From the NCBI GenBank assembly GCA_014871385.1, contig CM026421.1:27812705-27876704 (forward strand): a stretch of DNA of 64,000 nt, given 5' to 3'. The notes beneath the pieces were generated by a model, which was not told the origin of the DNA, made no database searches, and worked only from the letters and a program-made list of their open reading frames with translations. Below, in pieces: positions 1 through 11,068 of the stretch (positions are counted from its first letter, which is position 1; every line of letters begins with the position of its first letter). The stretch is from Ceratodon purpureus (Eukaryota; Streptophyta; Bryopsida; Pseudoditrichales; Ditrichaceae). Position numbers and translations under genes: made by a program.

Positions 1-1312
1 ATACATTGAATATAGAGGAACCACCAAACTCTTCCATATCTATTAGCTATTTCGATTTAGCAAAAAAATCATATTTAATTAAAAGTCATGATAGTTAAGT
101 CAAATATCAAATAACTTTATATCTTTATTATTACACTATTCTTCCATTCAATCTTTTCTTATTTCTTAATTCCATTATTAGCCTTTTATATACATAAATA
201 CATTGAGTGGATTTTAAGGGTTGGATACAAACCCGCTAATTAGGCATACTAATATGAATAACCAATTGTCTATGGTAAGGAAGAAATTGTTATTTACCAA
301 ATTTGAGAGCCTCTTTATACAAGAGGCGAGAAGCCTTAAGGAAAAAAATCTTAGCCAAAATTTCACTCAATGGAAGGCCTAGGAACTAAGATGACAAAAA
401 AATGCAACTTTGTACTTGAAATTTGTAGTCCAAGGAAGGAGGAGAAAATAATATGGATAGCACTTCTGTCCTCCTTCGTATAAAAATCGTACATTTTTCA
501 AAACCTTAGAATATTGGATTTGTAAGATTTAGAAAACATACTAAAAAGCTTAGCACTTTATTTGTAACTCTTTTTTTCCTTAAGCCCTAAAGGACAAATA
601 CCCCACTAGGGGCTATTTTAAAACTTGGGGCAGGTACCTGTGACTTCAATTTAAGTTGGGATTTTTGGAAACTTTTTGTGAATGTTTGCCGTAGCAAGGA
701 CTTTGAGGAAATCTAATTTTTTTTCAATTAGACATTTAAAAAAATAGTTATGGTATCCAAAGTGAAATTTGGTGCTTGGCGGGTAGTTCGGGCAGCCATG
801 CTAAATATATTTGTTACCTCTGAGATTTTTTCTATAAGTACTTAATAGTGTCATCTTTGAAATTTCTCAAAAAAAAAATCAGTAAAAAGTGTTCACTCCA
901 CAAAATATCAAAGTTTTCTCACCGTTTCGGGTAGTGTACTAAAAAAACATCTTCTTTCCTTTAGAAAAGTTAGATTTTTTTTTTAGGTTTTCTCTTTTTT
1001 TCACTTAAAGGTTGGACATCAATCTTTACTTTGATTGTTTGGATTGGGGCTTTACAACATAATAGAATTTCTAGGAAAGAAATAGGAATTAGCATTCTTT
1101 TGCATTCAACTCAATAAAATTATGGTTTTCAACATGCTACACTTGTTTTTAGTTTGTAAATTTTTTATGCAATGAGCTAACTTAGTCTTCTTTGTCATGC
1201 ACCAAAAACCCTAAAATCCATAATGCAAAAAACCTAAGGGGAAAAAAGTTAGAGTATGTCGACCTAGTCAAAAATTGTGTCGAAAAAGTTTGTTTTCAAA
1301 TTTCAATCGCTA
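1..1312. other. AT-rich intergenic DNA left of the large element
   Basis: No convincing coding sequence. The first ~90 bases resemble 52637-52728, so part is a dispersed repeat. A short hairpin (CCTCT, 7-base loop, AGAGG) followed by CGAGAAG lies at 310-333, and an inverted copy lies at 13564-13587, beyond the other end of the element. Confidence 0.6.
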
Positions 1313-1321
1313 TAATCCTAT

Positions 1322-1383
1322 GGGGGTAGCTTGTATGCGTGCGGCGAGCGGCGAGCGGAGATTTGGAGAGCGGAGATCGGAAA
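1322..1383 (+). repeat. Left terminal inverted repeat
   Basis: Starts right after the target copy at 1313-1321. The first 23 bases match the right end at most positions, then GCGGCGAGCGG is shared exactly, followed by GAGATTTGGAGAGCGG. It is markedly GC-rich in an AT-rich setting. Confidence 0.8.
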
Positions 1384-2018
1384 ATGAAAGTCTAAATCTA
1401 AAAAAAGTATTTTTTTACTAAAAATAAAGACTATTATTAGCAGATTTGAATATTCTTAGAATATTCATGGAATATATATTGAATATTACTATTTTTGGTA
1501 ATAGTCATGACCCTATAACCGTGGACTGAAATTCACTATTTCTGATAATTCTCAATCCAGTTCCTATGTCCCTTTATTTAAAGGTGATATGACCGATTAA
1601 CTAAATTTTGAATCCTATGTCATTTTCTTCACATTACTACATTTCTACCGATCTCATCATGTCATTTTTGATTATTTTTTATTCTTCCCATCTTTTCATT
1701 TCCAATTCTATCTACCTTTTTCTTATCTCCAGTAAATCTGTAACAGCGTTGATGATAATCGCCATTTAATCTTCCTTTTTTTGGTGTTCTATTTTTTCTA
1801 ATTTACTTTTTTTATTTTTTATTTTCATTTAAAAATTATTCCCTTCTAATTTTATTTTTTAAATCCTGTTTTCTTTTCGTATTAATACATCCTCTATAAG
1901 TTGCATCTTTTTGAATTTAATGCTGATATTATTATCTTTTAAGTATTTGTTTGTTTTAATTAGTTTTATCTATAATCATTTGATGGTGTTTATCATTTTT
2001 TCTATTTAAATTTAATTG

Positions 2019-2315
2019 TTTTTTTTTTTTTTTTTTTTTTTTTTCCCCATACCTTTTAACTTTTTATTGTTTTTATCTTGTATCTTTTTAATTTTTTATT
2101 TCTTATACACTTCTTTCGATTTTTTCCCCAATATATATATGTATTTTTTTTTTCACTTCTCTTTTTTAATTTTTAATTTTTTTAATCATTTATTCAATTT
2201 CTTCTTAATTTATTTCCATCATTTATCCTTTTTGTTTTATCTTGTAACTTTTTTACTCTTATTTTTTATTTTATTTTTCCTATTCTTTCACTCTGTAAAT
2301 ATATATTTGTATTAC

Positions 2316-2381
<66 letters not shown>
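2019..2381. repeat. Poly-T run and (TA)n microsatellite
   Basis: An uninterrupted T run at 2019-2044 and about 30 TA units at 2320-2381 bound a T-rich stretch. The open frame across it is low-complexity Phe/Leu/Ile/Tyr and is not a credible protein. Confidence 0.9.
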
Positions 2382-2384
<3 letters not shown>

Positions 2385-2788
2385 GTATTCACTCTGTATT
2401 CTATCATTTGTATTACAATTCAGTTATTATTTATTATATGTGTTATCGGATTTATGTTATGTATTTTGAAGGTTTCATTATAAATCTGTTAATTGAGAGA
2501 GCCCTTGAATGCATTAACGTCCAACAATGATGCCTACCTTACCTTGTGATTATCCAGGACTACCTCTAATGAATGCCCTCCCTTCATGTACACAAAAAGA
2601 ATGATTTCCGACAACTCCAATGATAAAAATTTATTGCCTCATGCATTTTGCGGCTCTTTGTAAAACTAGTCATAACTTTGTGCTTGGTTACCACTTGTTC
2701 TTCAGTAGCCAGCAATTCCATAGTTCAGCAAGTCTCTAGTTCATAGTTGAGCATCGTCGTTTACGTGTAGAGAAGATAGAAGTCAGTA

Positions 2789-4288
2789 GTGAAATTTGAG
2801 AAGATGACATCGAAGAGAAAGAAAGGTTGCAAGCATCATCGGACCAGGCAACAGAGTGCTGGGCAGCGCGTAGCTGATGTTAGTGACGACAATAGTGGAT
2901 CCCGGAGTGATGGAGAGGGTGGAAGTGATCGGGTTTTAAGCACAGAGGAGTTTGGAGACCCGTTTAACCTGAATGACATCGAAGAGGGACTTAGACAGCG
3001 TTTGATAGTTGCGGCCCCAATGCTCATGGGGCGAGATGTTGTCTATGGTAGCAATTTCTTTATTGATGTTGTTGGACTATGTGATCAGGGGCCGGTTTTG
3101 AGGGATGTTTCCAAGGTTTACAACTTCATAACTGATGAGGAGGTGACAAATGTGTGGAAGGAGGGAGTCTCAAAGGGCCGTTACGACTTCTCAAGGTGCG
3201 AGGATGAGGACCAACTCAAGATGTTCGGATAGCAGTACTTCAAGGTGTATGGTAACAGGCCCCATAACAACTACTTCTGTCTTCGTTTTTTAAAAGCTTG
3301 TTTCGCAACTTTTATTCATCAGAAGCCTGTAAATTGGTGTGCGGAAGCTCTGGAGCGACACCAATCACGTCTAAAGAGCGCATCCCGAAACCCATCTAAG
3401 TTAGGACCAGTCGCCACTAGATGCCAGGTGGAGGGTTTGTTGAAGATAATCAAGGAATTCTCAACTGTAGATATAGTTGAATCGGGACCTGATCCTAATG
3501 CTCGCGAGCTTCTAGTAGCAATAGAACTAGAGAAAGAAAAGGCTGACATTGTGAAGACTATTGAAGAGCGGGTTCAGAACTTACGGCTCAAGAACAACGA
3601 CAGTCTTGAGAGGATGAGAGCCGAGTCATTTGAAATTGCTGAGGAAGATTTAAATGAGAAGTATGTTACAAAACAGAAGGAGGCTCGACAGATTCTTCGG
3701 AGTGTGGGTCCCACAGTCCAATACAAAGCGGCTGTTGCAGAATCTGAGTACATATTCAAAGAACTCGCTAATATGAGGGAGGGTGATGCTCTTATCTGAG
3801 AGAACGTTGTTTAGTTGGAACTGGACTTGGCTAATGAAACTAATCTCTTGGAGAATGCCAAAGCAGAGCTACAATCTTCTGCCATGGTAGTCTCGACAGC
3901 AAGGGGGCAGGTGCTCACTCTGAAGACTCCACGGGTCTTTCAATATCCTAAGCCTCCATCTGTACCACCACTGGGCTATGCTGGTAAGGAATCTTGTGCA
4001 TACTGTGGCCTTGGATTTACATGGAAAGCCGCTGTCCTCTCCTCTTGTGGGTGTTTCTTGCACCCTCCATGTGTTGCAGAAATAATCTCATGCCAGATTT
4101 ACCAATGCAAGGTATGTAAGGATGTTCTCCTAGCCTCATCTCCTATCCATCTAACTGAGGCATGGGTTGCCCAGTTAGGTGGCGTATTAAATCCACATCA
4201 GCAGATTGAGTGTGCAAGCTTCTTGGCCGTATTGGAAGCTGCAAGTGATTGTACTAATGCGCCTAAAAGTCTTGGAAGCAAGAACTGA
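2789..4288 (+). pseudogene. Coiled-coil / RING-like zinc-finger ORF of the element, broken by in-frame stops
   Basis: One reading frame runs about 500 codons and is cut only by stops at 3230 (TAG), 3797 (TGA) and 3812 (TAG). No frameshift is seen. The first part has a basic, then Ser/Asp/Glu-rich start (near 2804). The middle (3440-3880) is rich in Glu, Lys, Leu and Arg and looks coiled-coil. The last part carries a treble-clef or RING-like Cys/His cluster: C-x2-C (CAYC), then C-x-C-x2-H-x2-C, then C-x4-C-x2-C, at about 3996-4120. Spacing does not fit a canonical RING. No known transposase was recognised; it could be an accessory protein of the element or a captured gene. Each stop is one C-to-T change from CAG or CGA. 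Function is unknown. Confidence 0.6.
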
Positions 4289-4938
4289 GATTTGAAAGAA
4301 TTCTAAAGACAAAATTCAGTTTACTTAATTTTGTTTCTCTTCTGATTGATTACCAAAATCATAGGATATACTTAGGCTTTAATATAGGCTATATGCTCTA
4401 AGGTTGAGTTAGTCTCGACTGTTACTGCAACATAGGACTGCAGGATTTTAATAGAAAAAAAGTTCCAAAGACAACTACCTTAACATTGAGACTTTGACCT
4501 TCAAAGGTGTGGAAATATATTGTAATAGTACTTATTATTTCATTGCCCTTCATTCTTTATGGCTATCTGGGCATGTTACTCTAATAGGACTTGATATTGA
4601 TTACATGTAATATGTTCTACCTTGCCTACTGTTTTGTAAAAGTTTTGATTATTATTGATGTTATATATTACATTCCAGCGTCCATTTTATAGCATGTTGA
4701 ATAGGAATTTGAGAATTTATTTCATGTTAAGCTGTCATTGTATGTTGCTGACGGTAAAGTAGATAATCTGTCCAGAAATATTGCGTTGAGACGTAAGCAG
4801 TGAGTATATATTTTAGCGCTTGTAGTTGATAAACGTGCTAATTTGATTGGTTTCCCATGAGAAATTCTTATACGACAATGGTAACAAAATTCGAGTCTTG
4901 ATGTTCAAAAGATATCAGTTATATGTTGATTGTGCAGA

Positions 4939-7052
4939 TGAGGTTGGCTCCACTCACTGCTCTGAGAAAGCTTATTTTGCTGGGCAATTAGCAATCAGAG
5001 TTGAACATTCTAGAGCTTGAGGTAGTGCTTTAGTTAAGCTTGAGGTAAGCTTCAGGTTTTCAGACATGTCAATTGACTATAATGGAATGCTCAGATGCAT
5101 ATCAATCAAGTTTACAATGTGCAGGTTCTAGGTGTCTCCTACAACCTTCTGGATGATACGGCTGTCATAGCGCTATCATCGATGCCCTCATTGCGTAGAC
5201 TTAACATGAACAAAAAAAAACTTGGAGTATTTGTGCGTATAGATACATTGGGTGTCGCAGGGAACAATTTATCTTCTCTATTATCACTAAGGGAGGTACT
5301 AGCTAATGAATGTTGTTTCTCCTGCGTCCTTCCTTTATGCAGCAATATGATCCATTTCTTGAATTACATTTTCCACTTATGACTTCTCCTTGTGCGCAGT
5401 TACCATGGCTTGAAATGCTGCATCTGCATAGAAATCACATTGATGGTATTCCAGTCCAGGTGAGTGAAGAGAGACCACAATTTGATTGTAAATCGTTTGT
5501 ATTTCCATGAAGCAAAATGTACTATCATGTTTGCAGCTGTGAAGTTAGCCTACGGCCTGAACAGTAAGCAGGGCAATTTTCTATCCAGAATGCACTTGCA
5601 ACCATCAAAAGCCACTTGTTCTTATCTTAATGTAGCATATTGCAGATCGTATCCATGGCAAGAGCATTTTCTTTGGAGACTCTGGACCTAGCTGAGAACC
5701 CAAACAATTATCACCACAATCTTATTGCCTTAGAAAAATTGCTAAAGTTGAGGAAGATGCAACTTATTAGAACCTTTTATTATACTATAAAACCGCTATA
5801 TAATTGCTAGCAAGTTAGTACATTCAGAAGGCATGCTTGAATTGAATTTCATTTAGAGTTAAAATCTGTAAAAATTCGTTGAGAAATTTGGGCTCATTTA
5901 ATGTGATTCTTGAATTATTACAGGTGTTTCTATGGGTCACACCATTATCTTGAACGATTAGTTATGATGAATCGGGAAAGTGCTCACCACGCTCTGTGTT
6001 AATCTTGCAAGCTGCAATGAGACCACAGAGACTAGGCCAAACATGGTTACTAGTGATAACTGATTATGTGGTTATCAAAGACGGCTGCTACTCTGACAAA
6101 TTGACATATTTCGTTGAGAATGATCACTATGTGAATAGAAAATTCATTTTTGGATTTGCAATATCTGAGACACCATACGTAGCTGCACAGACCAGTTGTC
6201 AATTCTTAGATATGGTACTAAGAATTCGGAAAAATTTGGTTGGTTGGTGGTCACCGATTTGTAAACGCGAAGCTCTGTGATTAACCACCGTTTTTCCACA
6301 TAAGCTTGCCAATATAGGCACATTGTCGGCATGTTCTGTTACAAGACTTACACAGTTGAAGTCTGCAATGAATTGTGTCTTAGGGTACTATGTCTCTCAA
6401 GGCTTATTGGAAGAGGAGATACAAAACGCTATGTTGCGGGTTAGTGCTGGTAGAAGAACTAATTCAGGCCCGACTACTCTTATTGCTCAGGTATAGTTCT
6501 GACATTTCAAGAGAGCAGAAAAGCTCTTTACTAGCATGTTCTAAAATCGTGGTTTCCTTCCACCAGTGTGATTTGTCCTTTTCAGATGCTTGCATTCAGT
6601 GATTTTGAGTAGTTGAAGAATTGGTGATCTTCGGCTGGTCATGCTTGAACGTTTTCCATTCTACAGTCCCCTGAGACCAATTAAAAAGATGTGTTTTTAG
6701 CTGAATCGCGAAATGTGTCTTTAAATGCAAAGAAATTGCCACGTAGACGTTCTGAACTTGAAGAGCTGCTGAGTGAGGTACTAAAAAAACACCTACCTCC
6801 TTGTACAAGTATTGTGTTTATTTTTTCACTTCCGTTGACGACGCAAACAGATTACAAAACATCACAAGAGCCTACCATGTTCAAGGAATGCAGGAAATGA
6901 AAAAACTCAATAATGCACCAAGTCCTATCGAGCCGTACCTGTCCAAGGAAGCAGCTGTAGCAGCAGCAAGAAAATCCTTAAAATTGAGTCCTCTTGAGGT
7001 ACTATTACATCGACATTCTGGAGCTATAATCACTACCAGCGACAATAGCTGA
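4939..7052 (+). pseudogene. Multi-exon leucine-rich-repeat gene remnant captured in the element
   Basis: Short coding patches alternate with intron-like DNA bounded by AG and GT. Patches with LRR character are at 4939-5020 (LTALRKLILLGN), 5125-5290 (MPSLRRLNMN and GNNLSSL), 5400-5459 (LPWLEMLHLHRNHIDGIP) and 5647-5760 (ETLDLAENPN). Later patches (6690-6777, SELEELLSE; 6870-7000, Ala/Lys-rich) are not LRR but may be the C-terminal part. In-frame stops occur, for example after LILLGN, and the start is missing, so it is not functional as read. Retention of introns means capture as genomic DNA. The parent could be a nuclear or cytoplasmic LRR protein, possibly XRRA1-like; that is a guess from the LRR-then-charged-tail layout. 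Confidence 0.5.
6809..6980 (+). repeat. Internal direct repeat, copy 1
   Basis: About 170 bp recurring at 7587-7744 with small indels. Shared core: CACTTCCGTTGACGACGC, then a stretch coding AYHVQ, then a Glu/Met/Lys patch. Copy 1 lies in the LRR gene remnant. Confidence 0.75.
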
Positions 7053-7586
7053 CTAATGCCTTCTTATCTGACATCATTTTCACCACGACTGGAACTCATC
7101 TCCGTATCGAACATTCTGAAGAACCGAAATATACTTCGACGCAGAGCCTGTTGTTTTCAATATTTATCATACCTGATATTTGAGATCTTCATTATCAGGG
7201 AATATGCAATTATACGGAAGTTCATTATCTGGTATTAGCATACGCAATCAAATATCCAGTTAACCGTATCAACACTAACTGACGCACAGTTCATTTACCC
7301 ATGTCCACTTTACTGGATTTCTGCAATACAAGAAATATTGGAGGCAACACAATTTTGAACAAACGATACTCATCAAGGAATACTTCCCCTTTGAATTGAA
7401 TCAATTGAACTTCGACGTGGGCCATTATTGGATGTATTTAATTGAATGATCTGAAATCCAAGTGAGTTTCATGTGTCTCACATGAATACGAGCACTTCTT
7501 ACTGCTTAATGGACGTGTAATTTTCTGTGTGTTGCATATTTTGCACAAAGAATTTGGACTCTGAATTACCGGATAAGTCATTACCG

Positions 7587-7744
7587 TATTGTGTATATTT
7601 TTCCACTTCCGTTGACGACGCTAACAACTTACTAAACATCACAAGAGCCTACCATGTTCAAGAAATGCAGGAAATGAAATAAATGTCCTACCGAGCCATA
7701 CCTGTCCCAAGGGCAAGCAGCGGTGACAGCAGCAAAAAAATCCT
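7587..7744 (+). repeat. Internal direct repeat, copy 2
   Basis: Second copy of 6809-6980, about 777 bp downstream, diverged by substitutions and short deletions. It suggests partial tandem duplication of the captured gene's 3' part. Confidence 0.75.
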
Positions 7745-7944
7745 AAAAAACCTTAATTGAACAGAAAATGAACCAGGGAGGGAATGCTATTCTGGCTCAA
7801 CTCTAAAGGCAGTTACTTCAAATGGAAATCATTACAAAATATGGACTGAAGTAAGGATTTGCATATAACACCAGAAAATAATCCATACAAGTATTACAAG
7901 TTATGGGGTCAACATAAGTCTCGAAATGTAAAAAATATTTCAAT

Positions 7945-9745
7945 CTAAGGTATGAACTCGTCGTCGCCCTCTTCTGCAATATCATCTACAAAATAGAGTA
8001 CCCTAGGATCATAATCCCTCTGATGGATAGATGAGGAGCTTGAGCTTGTTGTGGATTCTGCTGCATATCGACAGGCGGCCTCTTCAGCATAGTAAGGAAG
8101 TTCAAATCTCGAGCTCGTTGGTGAAGAATAGTTCCAACATGTAGTGGTGGTTTTCAAACTGAAGGAGAGAAAAGAAGTTAGTCAAATACCATAACTCGAA
8201 TATAGAAGTATTATGAAACTCAAACAATAAATAAATACGGACTTACTCACATAGATTAACCTCATCCTCCTCAGGTAGGTCTTCCTCGTAATCATCCTCT
8301 TCCTCTTCGTTCTGAATCAGCCGCGCCTCGTTTTTCTGGGTAGATTCTTGAAGGGGGCGGAGAATTTCTTCAAATATGGACGCGTCAGCCTCAAGAGCAA
8401 CAACGTGCTTGTTGTAAGGGGGGGAAGCACAATAAAGTGGACCACAAAAGTGCTTAGCTCATTGCCAATTTCAGCCTGTTGTGTAAACACGCTAGAAAGT
8501 GGCATCTAAAACTTCTTGATGGGAAATTAAGTTTAGGATACGGAAAGTAGACTTGATGTCCTACAACTTCCGAAATTTGCGTTCGTAGTTGTTGAGTTGA
8601 GACACCTCTATGAACACGACAAAGTTGAACAAAGTGAATGCAGTCATTTGGAAAAGTGACTGTATTACATTGTAGTTTTGACAGAAATCACTTTTGACTT
8701 TGTGGGGCCCTTCGTTTGTACATTACGCTTGTAGAAATGATCCGGGTGGCCGTGTTTGCAATCCTAGATTGGCGAAAAGTATCCCCGGGACGTTTTTAAA
8801 ACACTGTTTTTGGTGAAACTTTTTGTGAGGTTTTTTTCACCGAACATTGTTTTTTAAATTGGACAGAACATCCTCTAAAGACAATAGAGAGCCCCAAATG
8901 AAGAAATCAAGACTTTGGAAAAGTTCATTTTCATGATTTAGAACTAGGGGTCAAATAAAGTTTCAATTGAAGATGTTTTTTTCATTGAGATGTGTGTAAG
9001 ATACCTTATGACACCTTACAAAGTGACTAAAATGCTCAAAAACTACACCAAAATGCTCAAAATCAGCTTTGAGCTATAAAAAACAGCACACTTCATATTC
9101 ACTTCCTAGTGATCACATATTGCACTTGGTGGTCCACTTTATTGTGCTTCTCCCCTAAGATATGGCTGCACGGACCGAATTCCCTGCGAAATACAGATCA
9201 CGGTCACAAAACCAAGTATAATATTGAAAACAAAATTACAGAGAAGATTAGTGTCAAGGAACCACTCACCAGTGCCAGCAGTGAGGTCCGCTACAAGGCC
9301 GGCTCTTGGACAAAGTCCACCTATGAGAAGCTGCATGAGAGCCTCGGATTTCTCCTTGGGACCTCTCCAGAGCTTCTCATCCGACTTTCTCTTGAGTGCA
9401 TTTTCTTTGGTGACGACATTGAAAAGTACGTCATCTTTGAAATGATCAACGTTCTCAAAGCGGGGATCGGTTGTAATCAGAAGCTCCGCAGGTTGCCGTT
9501 TAGAGGAGTCACTTTTCGATCGAACGCACACCATCGCCTTAAACTTGAGAGTCTGAAATACCAAATTTTAAGAGACATTAGAATGTGCTCAAACATCGAA
9601 ATGAGAAGTACACAGTATCTTAGAGAGTATGAATACGAGAAACTTACCAATTCTGAAGAATCCAAAGGATGAGCTAGATGGAGGGAGTTGATGATAGTCC
9701 ACTCTCTTTTCAGCGTCAGTCTGTTCTTTTTGAAGAACTTCTCAC
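7945..9745 (-). pseudogene. SAM-dependent methyltransferase-like gene interrupted by a MITE
   Basis: Read on the minus strand, the exon at 9552-9270 ends in VADLTAGTG, a class I SAM-binding motif I as in DNA N4/N6 methylases. It ends at a GTGAGT donor, and the next exon starts at 9183 after TTTCGCAG. That exon runs into the MITE at 9156. Beyond the MITE, from 8417, the same frame resumes when one TAA target copy is dropped, giving KHVVALEAD (a motif II-like acidic strand), then an acidic tail to a GTGAGTAAG donor at 8250. A further exon lies within 8158-7945; its frame is ambiguous. An upstream exon near 9745-9648 has an unresolved phase. No catalytic motif IV was identified, so substrate is unknown. 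The MITE and phase problems make it a likely pseudogene. It is head-to-head with the SWIM ORF. Confidence 0.6.
8418..9155. mobile_element. Nested PIF/Harbinger (Tourist)-like MITE
   Basis: A 738-bp insertion. Its ends are inverted copies sharing AAGCACAATAAAGTGGACCA after a G-rich start (GGGG). A 3-bp TAA duplication flanks it at 8415-8417 and 9156-9158. TWA duplications and GG-starting TIRs are typical of PIF/Harbinger and Tourist MITEs. No transposase inside. Removing it with one TAA restores an open frame across the methyltransferase exon. Confidence 0.75.
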
Positions 9746-10809
9746 GTCCCAGAGGTGTAGGACGTAACGTTCGAGCTCGCCCTATCCAGCTACCCATCAT
9801 CGTCGAGGACGATTCTGAAGAAGAAGAGGCCCAACAATCGCCCGCCCAAGAAGCTTACTCGCCCCCAACGTCTCCTGTGAACGAGGTCGGCGTTCGCCAT
9901 GTCAACGCTGTTGAAGAAACCAAGGTCGATGTGAAGGAGTGGCACATTGCAAGACTTCACAAAGCTTCTGCAAAGTGCTGCTAGGCCCAAAGAGCTGGTA
10001 CCAAAAAGAAATGCACTGAAAGAATCGTCAGGGGCCCAAACTTCACTGCTGCACCGACCTACACCGGAGTTTGGACCAACTATCGCAGGAATACCGTCGA
10101 GAGGACATAGTTCTTCTTCTGCTCCGATGATATTGAGCGCTGCGTGAAAGGCACAAGGCGCAAGTGGGTTGCACACTACTCCAAGGACCAGGAAGTGCCG
10201 CCGATTCTAGAGGTGTGGCCCGTAAAACTAGGTACTAACCTGAAGCTAACAGAGATCCTCGCCCTTGAAGCCGCAGGGTTCCAACTCCCACCGAAGAAGC
10301 CAGTCTCCCCAAGACGTTTCTTCTCGTCTGCTCCGCCTCCTGCAAACCTCGCTTCGTTGCCGATTCTAGCAGAAGCTGACCGCTACCTTGGTAAGCGAGA
10401 TGGGAAGATGGTCAAACGCACAGCAACTCGACCTAACCCGGCGCAACGACTCTCCATGGGCTCCTCTCAGTCCCTCAAGGCTCGCCTCCGTTCCATCACC
10501 ATGATACCTCATCCAGACCATGGTTGCATCATCGGGCTGGATTCGGGCGTTGTTCCAAACATCACACAGTACCACATCACCATCACCTCTTACCCGAGTT
10601 GCACTTGTCCAGCATTCATGAAGACGATGACTAAGTTTCGGGGTAAGATACAGTTTTCATACTGTAAACATATTTATTACATCCTTTTAAAGGTCTGCAA
10701 CCGTAATCCGGAGGCCGAGCTTTTCATCCATGAGCCTACCTTTAGTTTCAACGAAGTCAAGCTAGTCCTAGAGAACGGAATCTTGACACACCCCTTGGCC
10801 AAAAAATAG
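9688..10809 (+). pseudogene. SWIM zinc-finger protein ORF with two in-frame stops
   Basis: A single frame spans about 370 codons and is interrupted by TAG at 9982 and TAG at 10108. The first third is acidic and Pro/Gln-rich (EDDSEEEEAQQSP). The middle is basic and Pro/Ser-rich. The C-terminal third carries a SWIM zinc finger: C-T-C at about 10602-10610, then C-K-H (YCKHIYYIL) about 17 residues later, fitting C-x-C-x(n)-C-x-H. SWIM fingers are common in Mutator/FAR1-type transposases, but I see no DDE core here, so it may be a lone SWIM protein. The start is uncertain (9688 or slightly downstream). Both stops are one C-to-T step from CAG. Readthrough or splicing cannot be excluded. Confidence 0.6.
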
Positions 10810-11068
10810 GAGGCACTATACTATTATGGGTTCGAGTATGCATAGTGGACAGTGGTTCATGCGGATACTTAGCCTGAGGTGATTGAATTTTTCCTTGTAC
10901 TGAGTCAGCAATACAAATCTCGTATTGCCTATTTCAATATAAAGGTTTTGTCATTCACATTTATTACATTGTGCTATAGTAGCATTCATTTCAACAAGTG
11001 GCATTTGTTATTTATATCAACGCACAATTGCACTGTACTCACTCCATGAATACATTTAAATATAGATT

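Noticed and set aside
310..333. Helitron 3' end hairpin
   Set aside because: The hairpin is not followed by CTRR at the expected distance and no matching TC start was seen.
2016..2483. 155-codon plus-strand frame
   Set aside because: Translation of poly-T and TA repeats, almost only Phe, Leu, Ile and Tyr.
9790..10176. 128-codon minus frame
   Set aside because: Overlaps the SWIM ORF, whose acidic and Pro-rich text fits coding better; no exon signals link it to the methyltransferase-like gene.
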